Source: a virus. From it: DNA of 39,500 nt. The position numbers were made by a program, and so were the translations under genes. This document shows, in pieces, positions 37,515 through 39,500 of this stretch (position 1 is its first letter; every line of letters starts with the position of its first letter). A model generated the notes under the pieces. That model saw nothing but the letters and a program-made list of their open reading frames with translations. It was not told the origin of the DNA and did not search any database. The DNA is taken from positions 1 to 39,500 of IMG/VR virus record IMGVR_UViG_3300031839_001685, one strand, 5' to 3'.

Positions 37515-38233
37515 CGACCCCCTTGCTCCAGATGCCGGAATACGTTTCAGGCCAGCTCCAGCCCGAGATCCCGATCAACACCACGGCCCGCATCCTGGAG
37601 CAGGGCTGTACGCGGTTCGTGGTGCTCGAGGATGACCTGACAGCACCGCCGGGTGGCGAGATGGATGGCGACGCCTACCGGGTGGCGGGTGGCGCCACGG
37701 GGGCGTGGGAGGGCAAGAGCGATCACATCGCTTTGTTCATAGGAACAGCGTGGTGGTTTGTGGCGCCGCGCGAAGGGTTGCGCTACGAAAAGCCGGGGGG
37801 ATTCCAGTACGTCTACCGAGGGACCGACAGCCCGGCGCAGGGATGGACGCTGGAATCCGCAACGGCAGCCTCGATCCAACATATTGCGATCGCGTGCAGT
37901 GACGAGACTACGAATTTGACGGCAGGCACAGCGAAGGTGACGTTTCGTCTGCCGTATGCTTTTACGTTGTCGGAGGTTCGAGCGAGTCTCACTGTGCCAC
38001 AGCCCGGCGGTGCGATATTTACCGTCGATATCAACGTCGGCGGCTCATCAATCCTGAGCACCAAGTTGACGATCGACAACACGGAGACAACGAGCGTTAC
38101 CGCGGCCACACCGGCAGTGATCTCAAGCGCTGCACTGGGTGACAATGCCGAAGCCACAATCGACATTGACCAGGTTGGGGACGCTGGGGCTAAGGGATTG
38201 AAGGTCTACCTGATAGGGGTGCGGACGTCATGA
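37511..38233 (+). CDS. Tail fibre protein with DUF2793 domain
   Basis: 240-aa protein. Residues about 1-105 match DUF2793 (EYVSGQLQPEIPINTTARILEQG, then LTAPPGGEMDGDAYRVAGGATGAW, then WWFVAPREGLRYE), a fibre-base domain of GTA-like tails. The rest is a beta-rich receptor-binding part with lower GC. ATG at 37511 by overlap with the tip protein stop. Confidence 0.88.
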   Translation: MTTPLLQMPEYVSGQLQPEIPINTTARILEQGCTRFVVLEDDLTAPPGGEMDGDAYRVAGGATGAWEGKSDHIALFIGTAWWFVAPREGLRYEKPGGFQYVYRGTDSPAQGWTLESATAASIQHIAIACSDETTNLTAGTAKVTFRLPYAFTLSEVRASLTVPQPGGAIFTVDINVGGSSILSTKLTIDNTETTSVTAATPAVISSAALGDNAEATIDIDQVGDAGAKGLKVYLIGVRTS

Positions 38234-38267
38234 TGGAGTGCCCGGTGGCTACCACGGTGCTGCGGTC

Positions 38268-39140
38268 ATGAGGCGGCATCAGCGTGGGTTTTTGCTGAAT
38301 CCGTATCGGTTTGGGGGTGATGGCGGTGAATGGACGCCAGCCAATCTCGCCAATCCGCCGAAGATATGGGTCAATGAACAAAGTGAGGTGACCGACGCAG
38401 GCGGCGGATCTTGCTCGCAGTGGAACGACATCAGTGGGAACAATTGGCACTTTGAGCAACCCACATCCAGCGATAGACCTGCAATCCTGGCCGCCGAGCT
38501 AAACGGAAAGAGAGTAATTCGATTCGACGGATCGAACGACCGCATGTATCACGGTGCGGGTGGGGCCAATATTTACAGAAACACCGGCTATGGTTGGGCC
38601 GCAACGCTTTATAAAAAACGCAGCACCTCGACGGGATCGGCATCGTCGGTTGTTTTCTACACGAATGCGTCAAGCACCGCAGTCCATACAAACCGGTTCA
38701 ACGTAATATCTTCTCGGGGTTCCACCCCGACATTCGGCGCTTTCGCGGCGCGAACCGGAACGACAGATTCCACTGCAGTTATAGGAAGGTCGGCCAGCGA
38801 TGTCGGAGCTTGGGTGGCCAGAATTGACATCGCAGACTGGTCGAATGGAGATGTCTACACCTACGTCAACGGAGAGCTGGACGCAAGCGCTCTCGACGCG
38901 ATGAATGCCGGCACAACATCCGATGTCGCAGGCCCTGGGCTAATAATTGGGGCAGGCGGCACGGCTTTGTCGCCCAACACAAATACATACAGCGACATTG
39001 ATCTCGCAGAGCTTGTTGCAGGATCAGGCGCGGCGCTGACAACAGACGATATAGACAAGATTTTTGGCTACCTCATGCACCGCTGGGGACTGGCCGACAG
39101 CTTGTCGGCGATGCACCCGTACAAGATAAGCCCGCCGTAA
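38268..39140 (+). CDS. Lectin-like (LamG/concanavalin-fold) tail fibre tip
   Basis: 290-aa protein. MRRHQRGFLLNPYRFGGDG is a typical short fibre N-terminus. The rest has the LamG-like pattern KIWVNEQSEVTDAGGGSCSQWNDISGN, then KRVIRFDGSNDRMY, and DIDLAELVAGSGAALTTDDIDKI near the end. It should bind host surface sugars. Base use is less GC-rich than the tail core, as is common for exchangeable receptor-binding genes. Start ATG at 38268 is preferred over 38238 because of the fibre-like N-terminus. Confidence 0.85.
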   Translation: MRRHQRGFLLNPYRFGGDGGEWTPANLANPPKIWVNEQSEVTDAGGGSCSQWNDISGNNWHFEQPTSSDRPAILAAELNGKRVIRFDGSNDRMYHGAGGANIYRNTGYGWAATLYKKRSTSTGSASSVVFYTNASSTAVHTNRFNVISSRGSTPTFGAFAARTGTTDSTAVIGRSASDVGAWVARIDIADWSNGDVYTYVNGELDASALDAMNAGTTSDVAGPGLIIGAGGTALSPNTNTYSDIDLAELVAGSGAALTTDDIDKIFGYLMHRWGLADSLSAMHPYKISPP

Positions 39141-39168
39141 AGCGGCCAATCTACATACAGGAGGCGAT

Positions 39169-39420
39169 ATGCAGATTCCAGAAGCATTGAAAATATCGAC
39201 CGCAGTCGCGGGAACGGCCGCGACCTGGGCGGCGGCGGACAGCATGACCCTCTCCCCGCCGACTTCCGCGACCGCTGCTGGCGGGGCACTCGGATATTTC
39301 AGGGAATCGCCCGCTATCGTATTGATTTCATTGGCGCGCATTGCGCGGATTGCACGCGCCGCCTTTCGGCGTTTTCTGCATGAAAATCAGGCGACTGGCG
39401 CCGGCACAGACCCGCCTTGA
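39169..39420 (+). CDS. Small protein at the right end of the prophage
   Basis: 83-aa protein (MQIPEALKISTAVAGTAATWAAADS, then PAIVLISLARIARIARAAFRRFL). A strong AGGAGG lies 6 nt before the ATG, so it is probably translated. Function unknown; the second half could be an amphipathic or membrane-bound helix. The stop codon (39418-39420) lies inside the attR core, and since the core is the same in attP the gene is unchanged by excision. Confidence 0.75.
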   Translation: MQIPEALKISTAVAGTAATWAAADSMTLSPPTSATAAGGALGYFRESPAIVLISLARIARIARAAFRRFLHENQATGAGTDPP

Positions 39421-39462
39421 CATGGTGGGGGTCGTTGGTTCGAGTCCAATCGCGCCTACCAA
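39415..39462 (+). other. attR core (48-bp direct repeat)
   Basis: Identical to 44..91. It holds the 3' part of a tRNA-Val gene without the 5' half, as expected for the phage-carried fragment displaced to the far end. Host sequence follows from 39463. Confidence 0.96.
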
Positions 39463-39467
39463 CACGC

Positions 39468-39497
39468 AAAGCCTCCGGTGACCCCGGGGGCTTTTTC
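39468..39497 (+). terminator. Original host terminator of the tRNA-Val gene
   Basis: AAAGCC (39468-39473) pairs with GGCTTT (39489-39494), with more GC pairs inside and a T-run after. It lies 6 bp past the attR core, so before integration it followed the tRNA directly. The phage terminator at 168..198 now takes its place. Confidence 0.75.
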
Positions 39498-39500
39498 GTT

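Overview
The window holds one complete prophage of a high-GC Gammaproteobacterium-like host, integrated into a tRNA-Val(GAC) gene. A 48-bp direct repeat (44..91 and 39415..39462) marks attL and attR, so nearly all of the window is phage DNA. The tail genes (tape measure, DUF2460, DUF2163, NlpC/P60, tip protein) are of siphovirus type. The host genus cannot be fixed from the sequence. Strong GC bias makes long antisense open frames common, and these were discarded.

Layout. (1) 152..8107, minus strand: one long leftward early operon. In transcription order it has four small unknown genes, a ParB-domain protein, a small phage protein, a complete diversity-generating retroelement (DGR: two DUF1566 target genes with variable repeats VR2 and VR1, avd, template repeat TR, reverse transcriptase), three small genes, excisionase and integrase. 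(2) 8189..9597: immunity region with an outer-membrane moron gene, a short XRE repressor, a divergent Cro-like gene and shared AGTACT/ACTAGT operator motifs. (3) 9857..13267: rightward early genes (regulator, zinc-finger protein, TOPRIM/VapE primase-helicase) followed by an iteron-like array that may be the origin. (4) 13268..16361: terminase subunits and a Mor-family activator. (5) 16409..17780: a self-contained operon whose last gene closely resembles Aca1, with a palindromic operator in the promoter spacer and two unknown genes that are candidate anti-CRISPRs. It is followed by degenerate type I-E-like CRISPR repeats at 60-62 bp spacing. (6) 17848..22091: a small HTH gene, the lysis cassette, three glycosyltransferase-like genes and one reversed gene. 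(7) 22190..39420: portal, ClpP-capsid fusion, tail genes and fibres.

How it works together. The repressor and Cro-like protein probably control both early operons from shared operators. The Mor-like activator is a good candidate to switch on two late transcription units, because a 26-bp dyad element (GTGCCA-N14-TGGCAC) lies just upstream of the lysis unit and of the head-tail unit. The Aca1-like protein probably represses its own operon. The DGR would diversify two C-type-lectin-fold proteins made from the early operon rather than the tail fibre.

The points most worth following are the acr-aca1-like operon, the CRISPR-like mini-array beside it with a possible opposing promoter, the two-target DGR whose template reads in frame into the reverse transcriptase, and a 14-bp palindrome (TTTCGCCGGCGAAA) repeated around the prophage. 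All functional statements rest on reading the sequence and on family knowledge; no database search was possible.
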